Assembly: GCA_029781135.1 (NCBI GenBank)
Contig: JAKOXH010000043.1
Location: 1-64,000, forward strand
Direction: 5' to 3'
Length of the DNA stretch: 64,000 nucleotides
Source: Planctomycetota bacterium
GTDB taxonomy: Bacteria; Planctomycetota; Planctomycetia; Pirellulales; Lacipirellulaceae
Position numbers and translations under genes: made by a program
Shown: positions 27,218 to 35,066 of the stretch, piece by piece
Layout: every line of letters begins with the position of its first letter
Numbering within the stretch: position 1 is the first letter of the stretch
Notes under the pieces: model-generated
The model's input: the letters and a program-made list of their open reading frames with translations, nothing else
What the model was told of the DNA's origin: nothing
Databases searched by the model: none

Positions 27218-28210
27218 TCAGTTCTCGCTGATTAGATCATTGGCGGCAGCTGTGAATAACGAAATAAACGTGTCGATATTCACATTCTCCGACAAAAAGC
27301 TCACGCTTCCATCGCCGTATAAGAAATGAGCCCCGCCGGGATGAAAAGCGTAAATCTCGGAATAGTTATCACAATTCATGATCGACGTGATTGGGCATTT
27401 CGTCGGGTCAAAGACATTGCCCCACAAACCGTAAACGTTGTCGTCGGCCCACTGCGTATCCTTATACCGCACCGGAGCCGCCCCAGCCGGCATTTCTCCA
27501 ATTTGCTGGCTGCGAACATAATTTAGCGGCCGCCCCGCGGATTCAAAGAACATGAATGTCTTCGATAAACCGTCCGTCACCTTACGAATGGCAATGGGAG
27601 TATCCTGCAGTATTCCGTACAGCTTCTCTGTTGCTCGCTGCTGACTTGTCAGTTTCGCACCACCTTCGATATCGTTGCAATAATCGGAATCGCTGACTTT
27701 GATCAAAACCGTGTAATCCGTCGTGTAAGTACTCGGCCGCGAAGGCGCCGAGGGACATACGAACCCGGGTATATCAACCGCCGTGGCGTCGTAGTTCTTG
27801 ATCTTCAACTTATGCTTGGTCGTATCGGTGCTATACCAGGCCAAGCTTTGATCAATGCGATCGTAAATCGCTTGCTCTTCGATATAAGGCAAAATGAATG
27901 TCAGCACGAAATGTTCGGCTAACTTGTTGTCGGCGTTGCCAGCAATTTGGTGCCGCGCCGAGCAAGGACCGACGTATGGTCGTCCCGTGTAATTCGGCGT
28001 GTACGCCAAGGGCAGGTACTTTTTCGCCGTCTCATAATTCAAAATCCCCAGCCCAATTTGCTTCATGTTGTTGATACATTGGGTTCGGCGGGCAGCTTCC
28101 CGCGCCGCTTGGATTGCCGGCAGCAATAGCGCCACGAGGATCCCGATAATGGCGATCACGACCAATAGCTCGACCAACGTAAAACCGCTGCGCTGTAACT
28201 TCTTTTCCAT
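27218..28210 (-). CDS. DUF1559 prepilin-like protein
   Basis: 330 residues from ATG 28210. Begins with a short basic leader, then GFTLVELLVVIAIIGILVAL, a type IV prepilin cleavage site and transmembrane helix, followed by LLPAIQAAREAARRTQC-N-N-MKQIGLG. This head, and the C-terminal FHPGGAHFLYGDGSVSFL, define the DUF1559 family, greatly expanded in planctomycetes. These proteins are thought to be processed by prepilin peptidase and displayed at the cell surface; exact role unknown. It follows a lipoprotein gene on the same strand by 80 bp, a common pairing in this phylum. Confidence 0.92.
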   Translation of the reverse strand: MEKKLQRSGFTLVELLVVIAIIGILVALLLPAIQAAREAARRTQCINNMKQIGLGILNYETAKKYLPLAYTPNYTGRPYVGPCSARHQIAGNADNKLAEHFVLTFILPYIEEQAIYDRIDQSLAWYSTDTTKHKLKIKNYDATAVDIPGFVCPSAPSRPSTYTTDYTVLIKVSDSDYCNDIEGGAKLTSQQRATEKLYGILQDTPIAIRKVTDGLSKTFMFFESAGRPLNYVRSQQIGEMPAGAAPVRYKDTQWADDNVYGLWGNVFDPTKCPITSIMNCDNYSEIYAFHPGGAHFLYGDGSVSFLSENVNIDTFISLFTAAANDLISEN

Positions 28211-28289
28211 CGCAAACCTCTCATCAAGCTCTCCCGAGCCTCTTTTTTGATGGCCTACTACATCGCCCGATAATTTCACCGATTATAGG

Positions 28290-28772
28290 TTATTTTGACT
28301 TTAATTCAAAAGGAGGCAAGTCATTGGTACCCTTTTGAATGGTTGCCGTTAATGGCGTCGATGCTTGGTTGTAATACTTGCCTTTAAGTCGGTCGGGGCC
28401 TTTGTTGGCCGAACCGGGACGACTCTCGCGATCATCGCCGGCAAGAGTGGCCGCCGGCCATTTTACGAGAACCTTGAATTCGCCGGCCGGCGCACCGTCT
28501 CCCGGTTCGAATGTCGTTAATTGGAATTTTCCCGCCGCATCGGTCTTACCCGCGGGGCGCACACTATCCAGTTCTGTTCCAGCGGTCGCCGGACAAAAGA
28601 TAATAATGGCTCCATCCGCAGGTCGAGCATCCACGTTCACGGTGCCAGAAACGGGGTAAGTTGGAATTCGCCCGTGGCGGCATCCCGAAATGATGAGCAA
28701 AACCGCGCAACCGATTCTCCCCACTGGCCCAGTGAGCGCCGCGCCTTTCAACCATCGTCTTAATATACGCAT
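28290..28772 (-). CDS. Small planctomycete lipoprotein (transthyretin-like)
   Basis: 160 residues from ATG 28772. The N-terminus has a basic stretch, a hydrophobic helix and a lipobox LIISGC, so it should be lipidated. The mature part is beta-sandwich-like: YPVSGTVNVDARPADGAIII, GKTDAAGKFQLTTF, GAPAGEFKVLVKW and a terminal TIQKGTNDLPPFEL. This is the 'V-x-G-x-V...G.A...F...T.A.G.F.L.T' pattern of carboxypeptidase-regulatory-like lipoproteins that usually precede DUF1559 genes. Function unknown. Confidence 0.82.
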   Translation of the reverse strand: MRILRRWLKGAALTGPVGRIGCAVLLIISGCRHGRIPTYPVSGTVNVDARPADGAIIIFCPATAGTELDSVRPAGKTDAAGKFQLTTFEPGDGAPAGEFKVLVKWPAATLAGDDRESRPGSANKGPDRLKGKYYNQASTPLTATIQKGTNDLPPFELKSK

Positions 28773-28989
28773 CCTCGCGTGCTCGCAGGAACGCTGTGAT
28801 CTTTGGGAACGTGCCGACGTTAGCAATTACGGCTAACGCCTTGTTAGCAATGATAGCGACAATGGATGACGCGCGTCTATTTGGCGACCGTCATTTTCAA
28901 CGAGAATCTGCCAACCGATGGCAAACCGTGCGCTCTTGCGAGAATTTCACGCGAGAAGTGAACGTCCAAACCCTCTCAAGTCATGAAAG

Positions 28990-29018
28990 CGGCCGCGCCC
29001 AATCAAGGAACGCGGCCG
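28990..29018 (-). terminator. GC-rich hairpin, possible terminator of the PEP-CTERM gene
   Basis: CGGCCGCG (28990-28997) and CGCGGCCG (29011-29018) pair perfectly around a 13-nt loop. On the minus strand it lies 45 bp after the stop of the PEP-CTERM gene and is followed by only a short T run, so terminator function is plausible but not certain. Confidence 0.45.
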
Positions 29019-29062
29019 ACTTTATCGTTCATCCAATTTTTTGACTTACGGATTCGGCAAGG

Positions 29063-29839
29063 CTATTTGCTGCGCCGCAGAGCCGCCACGGCAACGCCCA
29101 TGACCAGCAGCATTAGGGTACCAGGTTCCGGAACGACTTCGACGGCAACATTGTCGACGATAACGTTCGGAGCGCCCGTCGTAAGACTTCCTTGCCGCAA
29201 ATTGACGGCGCTAATGTTCGCGGGTTCCGCGCTCGTACTATTCCACGTGTGATTTGCGTACGCGGAGCCGTCCACCGAAATCGCAAACGTGTCGTTCAAA
29301 GCACCTGCCACGAAGTTCCAATTGATATCGACGTGATACTTCTGATTGAGATTCAAAACCGTCGAACCAAAGTCGGCGACGCCACCTCCACCACCCGTGG
29401 CTAGCATCCCCAATTGGAAGCCTGCTCCCGAGGCGCGGGCTAGCAGCCGCTGAAAGAAGAAGCTGGTTGTCCCGGCGGGATCACTCAGATGGAGAAAATA
29501 GTCGCCGGTGGTATTCGCAGGAATCGCCGTGACTAAGATGTCCGCACTAGTATGCAGGTAAAAGCCATCGGCATCGGCAACCGGCGCGGTAAATGGCGCA
29601 AATACATCCTGTCCGCTAGAAGTCAACGGGACGGCGTTGCTAACGATTGCTTCCGGATTCGTGACATTCGTTCCCGTCAGCCCCCAGACACCCCCGACAT
29701 TCGGAGTCGTCCCCACCAAGGGCTGGTCACTCTTGTTGAAGTCGTCGCTAAAGACAAGGGCTGCGACACTAGTAGAAGTGGTGCCCATCAGCGCAGCGCA
29801 GAGCGCGATCGCACATAAACCAATCATAGTTCTTTTCAT
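29063..29839 (-). CDS. PEP-CTERM sorted surface protein
   Basis: 258 residues. Signal peptide MKRTMIGLCAIALCAALMG, then a lectin/laminin-G-like beta-sandwich (ALVFSDDFNKSDQPLVGTTP; GVWGLTG; a YHVDINWNFVAG strand pattern; NVIVDNVAVEV). The C-terminus is VPEPGTLMLLVMGVAVAALR plus RSK: PEP motif, hydrophobic helix and basic end, recognised by exosortase. It is probably exported and either anchored or released into matrix. Exosortase itself is not in the window. Confidence 0.9.
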   Translation of the reverse strand: MKRTMIGLCAIALCAALMGTTSTSVAALVFSDDFNKSDQPLVGTTPNVGGVWGLTGTNVTNPEAIVSNAVPLTSSGQDVFAPFTAPVADADGFYLHTSADILVTAIPANTTGDYFLHLSDPAGTTSFFFQRLLARASGAGFQLGMLATGGGGGVADFGSTVLNLNQKYHVDINWNFVAGALNDTFAISVDGSAYANHTWNSTSAEPANISAVNLRQGSLTTGAPNVIVDNVAVEVVPEPGTLMLLVMGVAVAALRRSK

Positions 29840-30170
29840 TAGACATTCCCTTCTTGGTTCCAGCTCTCACGGAGATCGCCGAGCCAAAGCCGAAATAAGG
29901 ACAACAGGTGCCTGATTAACGCATTGAGCTGGGGTTCGAAATTTCCCCAGCTAGATATGCCTTCTATCGTAACGAGAAATGATGTCAACGCAAACAGTTT
30001 TGCGCAAAAAAATTACGAAATTCTCTTTTGCGACCGCGGTGCGCAAATCCCGGCTGTTAATGCAAAAATGCCGCCCTTTCACGTGTTTGGAACACAGATT
30101 GGCCGTCAACGTAGCGCCACGTTGGCAGTGGATAGGTGCGACAAGTCGAGGCAAAGGGCCGACTACCGCG
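29840..30170. other. Intergenic region with one hairpin
   Basis: No gene seen. AGCTGGGG (29928-29935) faces CCCCAGCT (29945-29952) across about 9 nt, between the end of amn and the PEP-CTERM start, both on the minus strand; it could end amn transcription. The region is more AT-rich than its surroundings. Confidence 0.45.
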
Positions 30171-30944
30171 CTAGTACTGAAAGTGCTTGATCATCTCGCC
30201 CTTTTCGCCAATCTCGGTGAGCGAATCGATGCCGATCGAAAGGTGCACGTCCGACCAATCGCGGTTCACTCGGGCATCGCTTTCGCTGGTCTTGACGCCC
30301 TCGGGCGTCAGGGGCTTGTCAGAAACTAAGAGCAGGGCGCCCCGAGCGATTTGGTTCTTATGCCCGACGACGAAAACAGTCGCCGTTTCCATATCAATTC
30401 CAATCGGCGTGTATTCCTGCAGCTGCTCGCGGAATTTCAGATCGTGTTCCCACACGCGGCGGTTCGTCGTGTAGATCACGCCCGTGCGGTAATCGAGGCC
30501 GCGTTCGACGAGCTTCTGCGAAACAAACTTATGTAGTTTGAATGACGGTAAGGCCGGTACTAACGGCGGTAGATAATCATCGGAAGTCCCTTCACCGCGA
30601 ATCGCGCCAATTGGCAGGATGAAATGGCCGATTTCCGTGGCGTGCTTCAGCCCCCCACATTTGCCTAGGAAGAGCACCGCCTCGGGGTGATAGGCCGTGA
30701 GCAAATCCATGATCGTGGCGGCGTTCGGCGAACCGATGCCAAAGTTGACAATCGTTAGGCCGGCGTCGTTCGTCGCGGCCTGCATCGGGCGGTTATCGCC
30801 GTAAATATCGCACGCGAACCGGGCGGCAAACCGCTGCACGTAATCGCGGAAATTGGTCAGCAGCACGAAGTTGCCGAAGCGATCGAGCGGCATGCCGGTG
30901 TACCGGGGAAGCCAGTCAGCGGCGATTTCGATTTTGGTGAACAA
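30171..30944 (-). CDS. amn: AMP nucleosidase, short form
   Basis: Hydrolyses AMP to adenine and ribose-5-phosphate. 257 residues, corresponding to the catalytic nucleoside-phosphorylase-like domain of AMP nucleosidases. Key parts: TIVNFGIGSPNAATIMDLL, VLFLGKCGGL (phosphate region), LPIGAIRGEGTSDDYLPP, GVIYTTNRRVWEHD, IGIDMETATVFVVG and LLLVSDKPLTPEGVKT (the Asp near the base). The predicted start is a TTG (30944) immediately next to a heptad repeat array, so the original start or ribosome-binding site may have been altered by that insertion. It adds a nucleotide-degrading step to the nucleoside theme. Confidence 0.88.
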   Translation of the reverse strand: MFTKIEIAADWLPRYTGMPLDRFGNFVLLTNFRDYVQRFAARFACDIYGDNRPMQAATNDAGLTIVNFGIGSPNAATIMDLLTAYHPEAVLFLGKCGGLKHATEIGHFILPIGAIRGEGTSDDYLPPLVPALPSFKLHKFVSQKLVERGLDYRTGVIYTTNRRVWEHDLKFREQLQEYTPIGIDMETATVFVVGHKNQIARGALLLVSDKPLTPEGVKTSESDARVNRDWSDVHLSIGIDSLTEIGEKGEMIKHFQY

Positions 30945-31407
30945 GGGGGGCTGGGGACTAGGGGGCTGGGGGCTGGAAAGTTACGGTTCAGTGCTATTAA
31001 GACGGAATTTTAGCGATTTCGTCAGATTGCGCAGCTGTTTGCCAAGTCGATCGGTCCGAACCAGCAAATCCTCGAACATTGATTTTTGACCAAGACCAAG
31101 TTCCGCTGCAATATGCAATTGGGTTTCAAGTTCTGCCAATGATCCAAGCGAGATTGAAACGTGACGCAAATACTCGCGAGTCGATAATCGGGCGTGTCCT
31201 TCGGCAATATTCGATGGGATGGATACGGCGCACCGCCGCATTTGACTGGTTAGACCAAAGCGCTCAGCGTCTGGAAACATCCCGGTCAAACGGTAAACGG
31301 CGAGCGACAGCTCGACTCCCGACTTCCAGACATCTAGGTCGCGATAACAGCTTACTGCCACGGGCACATTCCTGTGAAAGCCCCCAGCCCCCCGCCCCCA
31401 GCCCCTA
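30945..31407 (-). mobile_element. Candidate cassette: four-helix-bundle gene between inverted heptad arrays
   Basis: The left array (30945-30976) reads GGGGCTG, GGGACTA, GGGGGCTG, GGGGCTG. The right array (31379-31407) reads CCCCCAG, CCCCCCG, CCCCCAG, CCCC. They are inverted relative to each other, enclose only the S23-type gene, and abut the TAG stop of the guanine-deaminase gene and the predicted start of amn. This is suggestive of an inserted unit of about 460 bp; mobility is inferred, not shown. Confidence 0.5.
30981..31367 (-). CDS. Four-helix-bundle protein (S23 / 23S-rRNA intervening-sequence type)
   Basis: 128 residues from a GTG (31367) with CAGGA 4-8 nt upstream. The family pattern is clear: YRDLDVWKSGVELSLAVYRL, FPDAERFGLTSQMRRCAVSI, PSNIAEGHARLSTREYLRHV, SISLGSLAELETQLHIAAEL, then a C-terminal helix with LGKQLRNLTKSL. 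Such proteins form pentameric helical bundles; homologues are encoded in 23S rRNA intervening sequences, and relatives serve as the accessory protein of diversity-generating retroelements. No reverse transcriptase or rRNA is near. Flanked by inverted heptad arrays. Biochemical role unknown. Confidence 0.88.
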   Translation of the reverse strand: MPVAVSCYRDLDVWKSGVELSLAVYRLTGMFPDAERFGLTSQMRRCAVSIPSNIAEGHARLSTREYLRHVSISLGSLAELETQLHIAAELGLGQKSMFEDLLVRTDRLGKQLRNLTKSLKFRLNSTEP

Positions 31408-31875
31408 ATACGCTTTCCGTTTTGGATTCGCATTCCATTCGGCAAAAAGGGCCTTGCACTCTTCCGGCAAGACCTGGGGAACCAATTTGATTGTACTGCG
31501 GCCGAGGCGCAGGAGTTCGGCCGCCGGCAGTTGCAGTTCATTGAAACCGGCCGTGTCGGCATCTGCGATCGTGGCACCGTAATACACGGTGTCGACGCGC
31601 GCCCAGTGAAGCGCCGCCATGCACATGGGGCAGGGCTCACATGTGGTGGCGACGATCGCACCGTCCAAAAAAATGTCGCCGATGGTGCGGCAGGCCTCGC
31701 GAATGGCGTTCACCTCCGCGTGGGCAGTGATGTCGGTCGTCAGCACAACGGTGTTGTGCGAACAGGCAATCACCCGTCCCTGACGTTCGATCGCACAGCC
31801 AAAAGGGCTTTGCCCGGCCGCAATACCTTCCCGACACCTTTCAATCGCCAACTGCATTAGTTCGGAGGGAAGCAT
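31405..31875 (-). CDS. guaD: Guanine/nucleoside deaminase (GuaD-like, CDA fold)
   Basis: 156 residues, the length of the Bacillus-type guanine deaminase. Zinc site: HAEVNAIREAC (H-A-E) and CEPCPMCMAALHWA (P-C-x2-C). SPFGCAIERQG at the start and the C-terminal KLVPQVLPEECKALFAEW, with a terminal aromatic residue (KRKAY), fit GuaD better than tRNA adenosine deaminase TadA. It would turn guanine into xanthine or act on related bases. Stop codon TAG is the first triplet of the GGGGCTG repeat array; amn follows on the other side of the inserted cassette, suggesting a former guaD-amn operon. Confidence 0.85.
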   Translation of the reverse strand: MLPSELMQLAIERCREGIAAGQSPFGCAIERQGRVIACSHNTVVLTTDITAHAEVNAIREACRTIGDIFLDGAIVATTCEPCPMCMAALHWARVDTVYYGATIADADTAGFNELQLPAAELLRLGRSTIKLVPQVLPEECKALFAEWNANPKRKAY

Positions 31876-32174
31876 GGGTAATATGGCATCGCGGATAATC
31901 GTAAAGTGAAACCAGGCACTACTTTACGCAAACGACGCGAAATCGGCAAGATAAACTGGGCCGTTCACCCCCCACATTAGGCGAATTGGCGGATAAGCCA
32001 ACAGCGGACTTGGAATCCGCGGTCAATTGGGGCAAACTAGTGTTTGCCAACGAGATAATGCGGTACTGGTTACGCTGCACGGGGTTAAGTCAAATTGAGC
32101 GGAGTGCGTCTCCGGCGAAACGATTTAATCCGACGCTAATGCCCCCGTGTTCCTCGGGCCGGGAGTTAAGAGCG

Positions 32175-32933
32175 ATGTCATTTCAAATTCGAACCGTCGC
32201 ATGGGCGGTTGTTACGCTGGTCGGCCTTTCGGCAATTGTGGCTTTTGCACAGCCTCCCGGTCCGCCACCAGGTGGTGGCCCGGGCGGACCCGGCGGGCCC
32301 GGAGGCCCCTTCGGCGGCGGCATCATGGGTCTTGTCATGCGTGGCGAAGTGCAGCAGGAACTTCAGCTCGTCGACGAACAAAAAGGAAAACTCCGCGGAC
32401 TATCGGACGAAATGCGCAATAAAGTCAGCTCTGAACTCCGCGGCGTGTTTGAACAAATGCGCGACCTGAGCGACGAAGAGCGCCGCGCGAAATTCGATGA
32501 AATTCGCGCCAAAGTCGAAACCATCAACGCCGACTACGAGAAAAAATTAGCCGAAATACTTCTGCCACATCAGCTTGAACGACTGAAACAAATTGACCTG
32601 CAAAGCAAGATCCGCCGCAATGGGGCGAATGCCTTGACAAGTGGTGATGTCGCCCAGGCGCTCAATCTCACCGAGGAACAACGTGCGAAGCTGGAGAAGC
32701 GCGCTGCCGAGGTTCAAGAGGAATTACAAACCAAAATTCGTGAGTTGCAGGCCGATGCACGCCAGAAGATAATCGATGTCCTCACGCCCGAACAACAGGC
32801 AACCTTGAAGAAACTCACGGGCGACCAGTTTGATATGCCGGAACCAAACTTTGGCGGCGGCTTCCGGGGCGGGCGGACCAACCGCGCCAACCGCGCTCCG
32901 CAACCGAACAGCCCGCCGCCTCCACCCAATTAA
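32175..32933 (+). CDS. Periplasmic LTxxQ-motif protein, Gly/Pro-rich
   Basis: 252 residues from ATG 32175, chosen because it begins the signal peptide (TVAWAVVTLVGLSAIVAFA). The mature N-terminus is a PPGPPPGGGPGGPGGPGG-type low-complexity stretch. Then come long charged helices with Spy/CpxP-like LTxxQ/LTPEQ motifs (LNLTEEQRAKLEK, VLTPEQQATLKKL), and a C-terminal Gly/Arg/Pro-rich tail. Proteins of this kind are frequent in planctomycetes; function unknown, possibly a periplasmic chaperone or adaptor. Stands alone. Confidence 0.75.
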   Translation: MSFQIRTVAWAVVTLVGLSAIVAFAQPPGPPPGGGPGGPGGPGGPFGGGIMGLVMRGEVQQELQLVDEQKGKLRGLSDEMRNKVSSELRGVFEQMRDLSDEERRAKFDEIRAKVETINADYEKKLAEILLPHQLERLKQIDLQSKIRRNGANALTSGDVAQALNLTEEQRAKLEKRAAEVQEELQTKIRELQADARQKIIDVLTPEQQATLKKLTGDQFDMPEPNFGGGFRGGRTNRANRAPQPNSPPPPPN

Positions 32934-33291
32934 GACACAAGCAGAATATCCTTAACGGAATTATCGACTTGCCGTCGCTTACCGACGTAGGAAGTTAAAG
33001 GTCGGCGATTCCGTCCCTCCAACCTATCCCACCTTCGTTTGCCCTGAACTGCCATTGAACTGCTTGGGCAGGATCGCCCAAGTTCGCAACTTGATTTCGC
33101 ACGTGGGGCGGGCGTGCGTACTGCGTTCGTAGCGAGTCCGGCGGGGCTCGCACGGATGCGAGAAGAATTTCCTTAATTGACGTTCGATTTGCGCTATTGC
33201 ATGCGCAGGTTTACCGTTTGTTTGCTGCGGCGCGCCAGCGTTCGCATAATGGAGCTGTCCAAGCTAATTTGGACCCAAGAACGGAATTTCT
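32934..33291. other. Leader region of the type II secretion operon
   Basis: No gene or clear repeat was seen in this 358-bp stretch. It separates the LTxxQ gene from gspE on the same strand, so it should contain the operon promoter. A consensus promoter was not recognised. Confidence 0.45.
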
Positions 33292-34986
33292 ATGGAAGCA
33301 GGTGCCATTCTCGTAAAACATGGGCTGTTATCGGCCGAGCAATTGAATCAATTGCGCGTCGATCGACCGGAGGCCACCCGGCTCGATGTCGCGGCGATTG
33401 ATCTGGGCTTGGTGACCGAGGAGGCCGCGCTGCGCGCGTTGGGCGATGAGGTCGGCATCCCGTTCGTCGATCTCGAACAGCAGCAAATCGATCTCTCGCT
33501 ATTGCAGAATTTCCCGCTGAAGCTGATCCATCGGCATTCGCTTTTTCCGATCGCCCGGCAAAACGGCACGCTGAAAGTCGCCACGAGCGACCCGTTCGAT
33601 TTGTACCCACTCGATGAGCTGAGCGCAACGACCGGTCTGACGATTGAACCGGTGCTTTCGCCGCGCGAACAAATCGCTCGGCGAATCAAATCGCACTTGG
33701 GCGTTGGCAGCGAGACGATCGACGATTTGATGGCTCTTCAGGAAGAAGAAGACATCCAACTCCTGGATGAAATCGATGTCGACGGGAATTTGTCGGACGA
33801 GGCGCACGAGGCATCGGTCATTCGGCTGGTGAACGAAATCTTGATCGAGGCGATTGAGTCGCGGGCGAGCGACGTGCATGTCGAATCGCAGGCCGCCGGC
33901 ATTAAAATTCGCTACCGCATCGATGGTTTGTTGCACCCGCAACCCGTGCCACCGGAAATCAATCGGTTCCAGGCCGCCATTATCAGCCGCCTGAAAATCA
34001 TGGCGCGGCTGAACATTGCCGAAAAGCGCTTGCCGCAGGATGGACGCATCAAGTTGCGGGTCGCGGGGCGCGAAGTCGATGTGCGTGTGTCGGTGATCCC
34101 CATGCTGCACGGCGAGGGGATCGTCATGCGGTTGCTCGATAAGGGCCGCATGAATCTCTCGCTCGAAAGCATCGGCATGGAACCAGACCTAGCCAAGAGT
34201 TATGGCGACCTGATTCGCATCCCCCACGGCATCATTCTGGTAACGGGGCCGACGGGTTCTGGTAAAACGACCACGCTTTACAGTTCGTTGATGGAGATCA
34301 AGGACGAAGAAACAAAAATCATCACCACCGAGGACCCGGTGGAATACCAGCTCGAAGGCATCAACCAAATTCAGGTGCATCCGAAAATTGGCCTCACGTT
34401 CGCGGCCTCGCTGCGGGCCATTTTGCGGCACGACCCCGACGTGGTGCTGGTGGGCGAAATTCGCGATATGGAAACCGCGGAAAACGCCATCCAAGCCTCG
34501 CTCACCGGCCATTTGGTGTTCAGCACCTTGCACACCAACGATGCTCCCAGCGCCTACACGCGATTGGTCGATATGGGGGTCGAGCCATTTTTGGTCGCCA
34601 GCACGGTGGAAGCCGTGATGGCGCAACGCTTGGTGCGTTCGCTTTGCAAGAAGTGCCGCGAGCCGTTTCAGCCGAAGCAGGACGACTTGCCGAAGGATTT
34701 CCCCTGGGATGAACTAATGAAGCGCGGCACGCCGCTCTATCATCCCAAGGGCTGCCGGGCGTGCCGAAACATCGGTTTCACCGGCCGCCAAGGTATTTTC
34801 GAATTGTGCGCTACCAATGACGCGGTCCGGCAACTTGCCCACGACCGAGCGAGCAGTTGGGAAATCCGCAAAGCGGCCCGCGAAGCCGGCATGCGCACGC
34901 TCCGCGAAGACGCCTGGTTGAAGGTCCTCAGCGGCGTAACGACGATGGATGAAGTGGTCCGCGTAACCAAGGGCGACAGACTGTAA
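33292..34986 (+). CDS. gspE: Type II secretion ATPase GspE / type IV pilus PilB-like
   Basis: Cytoplasmic hexameric motor that powers pseudopilus assembly. 564 residues: N-terminal T2SSE_N domain (about 1-150; AILVKHGLLSAEQLNQL), then the ATPase with RASDVHVES, IRYRIDGLLH, Walker A GPTGSGKTTT (about 320), TTEDPVEYQL (Asp box), DPDVVLVGEIRDMETA (Walker B) and HLVFSTLHTNDA (His box). A four-cysteine zinc element (CKKC and CRAC) lies near 460-490. First gene of gspEFGHIJKLM; a heptad repeat element separates it from gspF. Confidence 0.94.
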   Translation: MEAGAILVKHGLLSAEQLNQLRVDRPEATRLDVAAIDLGLVTEEAALRALGDEVGIPFVDLEQQQIDLSLLQNFPLKLIHRHSLFPIARQNGTLKVATSDPFDLYPLDELSATTGLTIEPVLSPREQIARRIKSHLGVGSETIDDLMALQEEEDIQLLDEIDVDGNLSDEAHEASVIRLVNEILIEAIESRASDVHVESQAAGIKIRYRIDGLLHPQPVPPEINRFQAAIISRLKIMARLNIAEKRLPQDGRIKLRVAGREVDVRVSVIPMLHGEGIVMRLLDKGRMNLSLESIGMEPDLAKSYGDLIRIPHGIILVTGPTGSGKTTTLYSSLMEIKDEETKIITTEDPVEYQLEGINQIQVHPKIGLTFAASLRAILRHDPDVVLVGEIRDMETAENAIQASLTGHLVFSTLHTNDAPSAYTRLVDMGVEPFLVASTVEAVMAQRLVRSLCKKCREPFQPKQDDLPKDFPWDELMKRGTPLYHPKGCRACRNIGFTGRQGIFELCATNDAVRQLAHDRASSWEIRKAAREAGMRTLREDAWLKVLSGVTTMDEVVRVTKGDRL

Positions 34987-35060
34987 TGATTGCGGATTTT
35001 GGATTTGGGATTGCGGAATGACGTCGTTCAATCCGCAATCCGCAATCCGCGATCCGAAAT
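34987..35060. repeat. Heptad repeat element between gspE and gspF
   Basis: GATTGCG, GATTTTG, GATTTGG, GATTGCG followed by AATCCGC three times and GATCCGA: inverted arms that can form one hairpin. It begins at the gspE stop and ends 6 bp before the gspF ATG, so it occupies the entire gap including where a ribosome-binding site would be. Confidence 0.92.
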
Positions 35061-35066
35061 TCTCCC

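Noticed and set aside
30945..31407. CRISPR array or diversity-generating retroelement
   Set aside because: The repeats are 7 bp and directly adjoining without spacers, no Cas or reverse transcriptase gene is near, and the four-helix-bundle gene alone does not make a retroelement.
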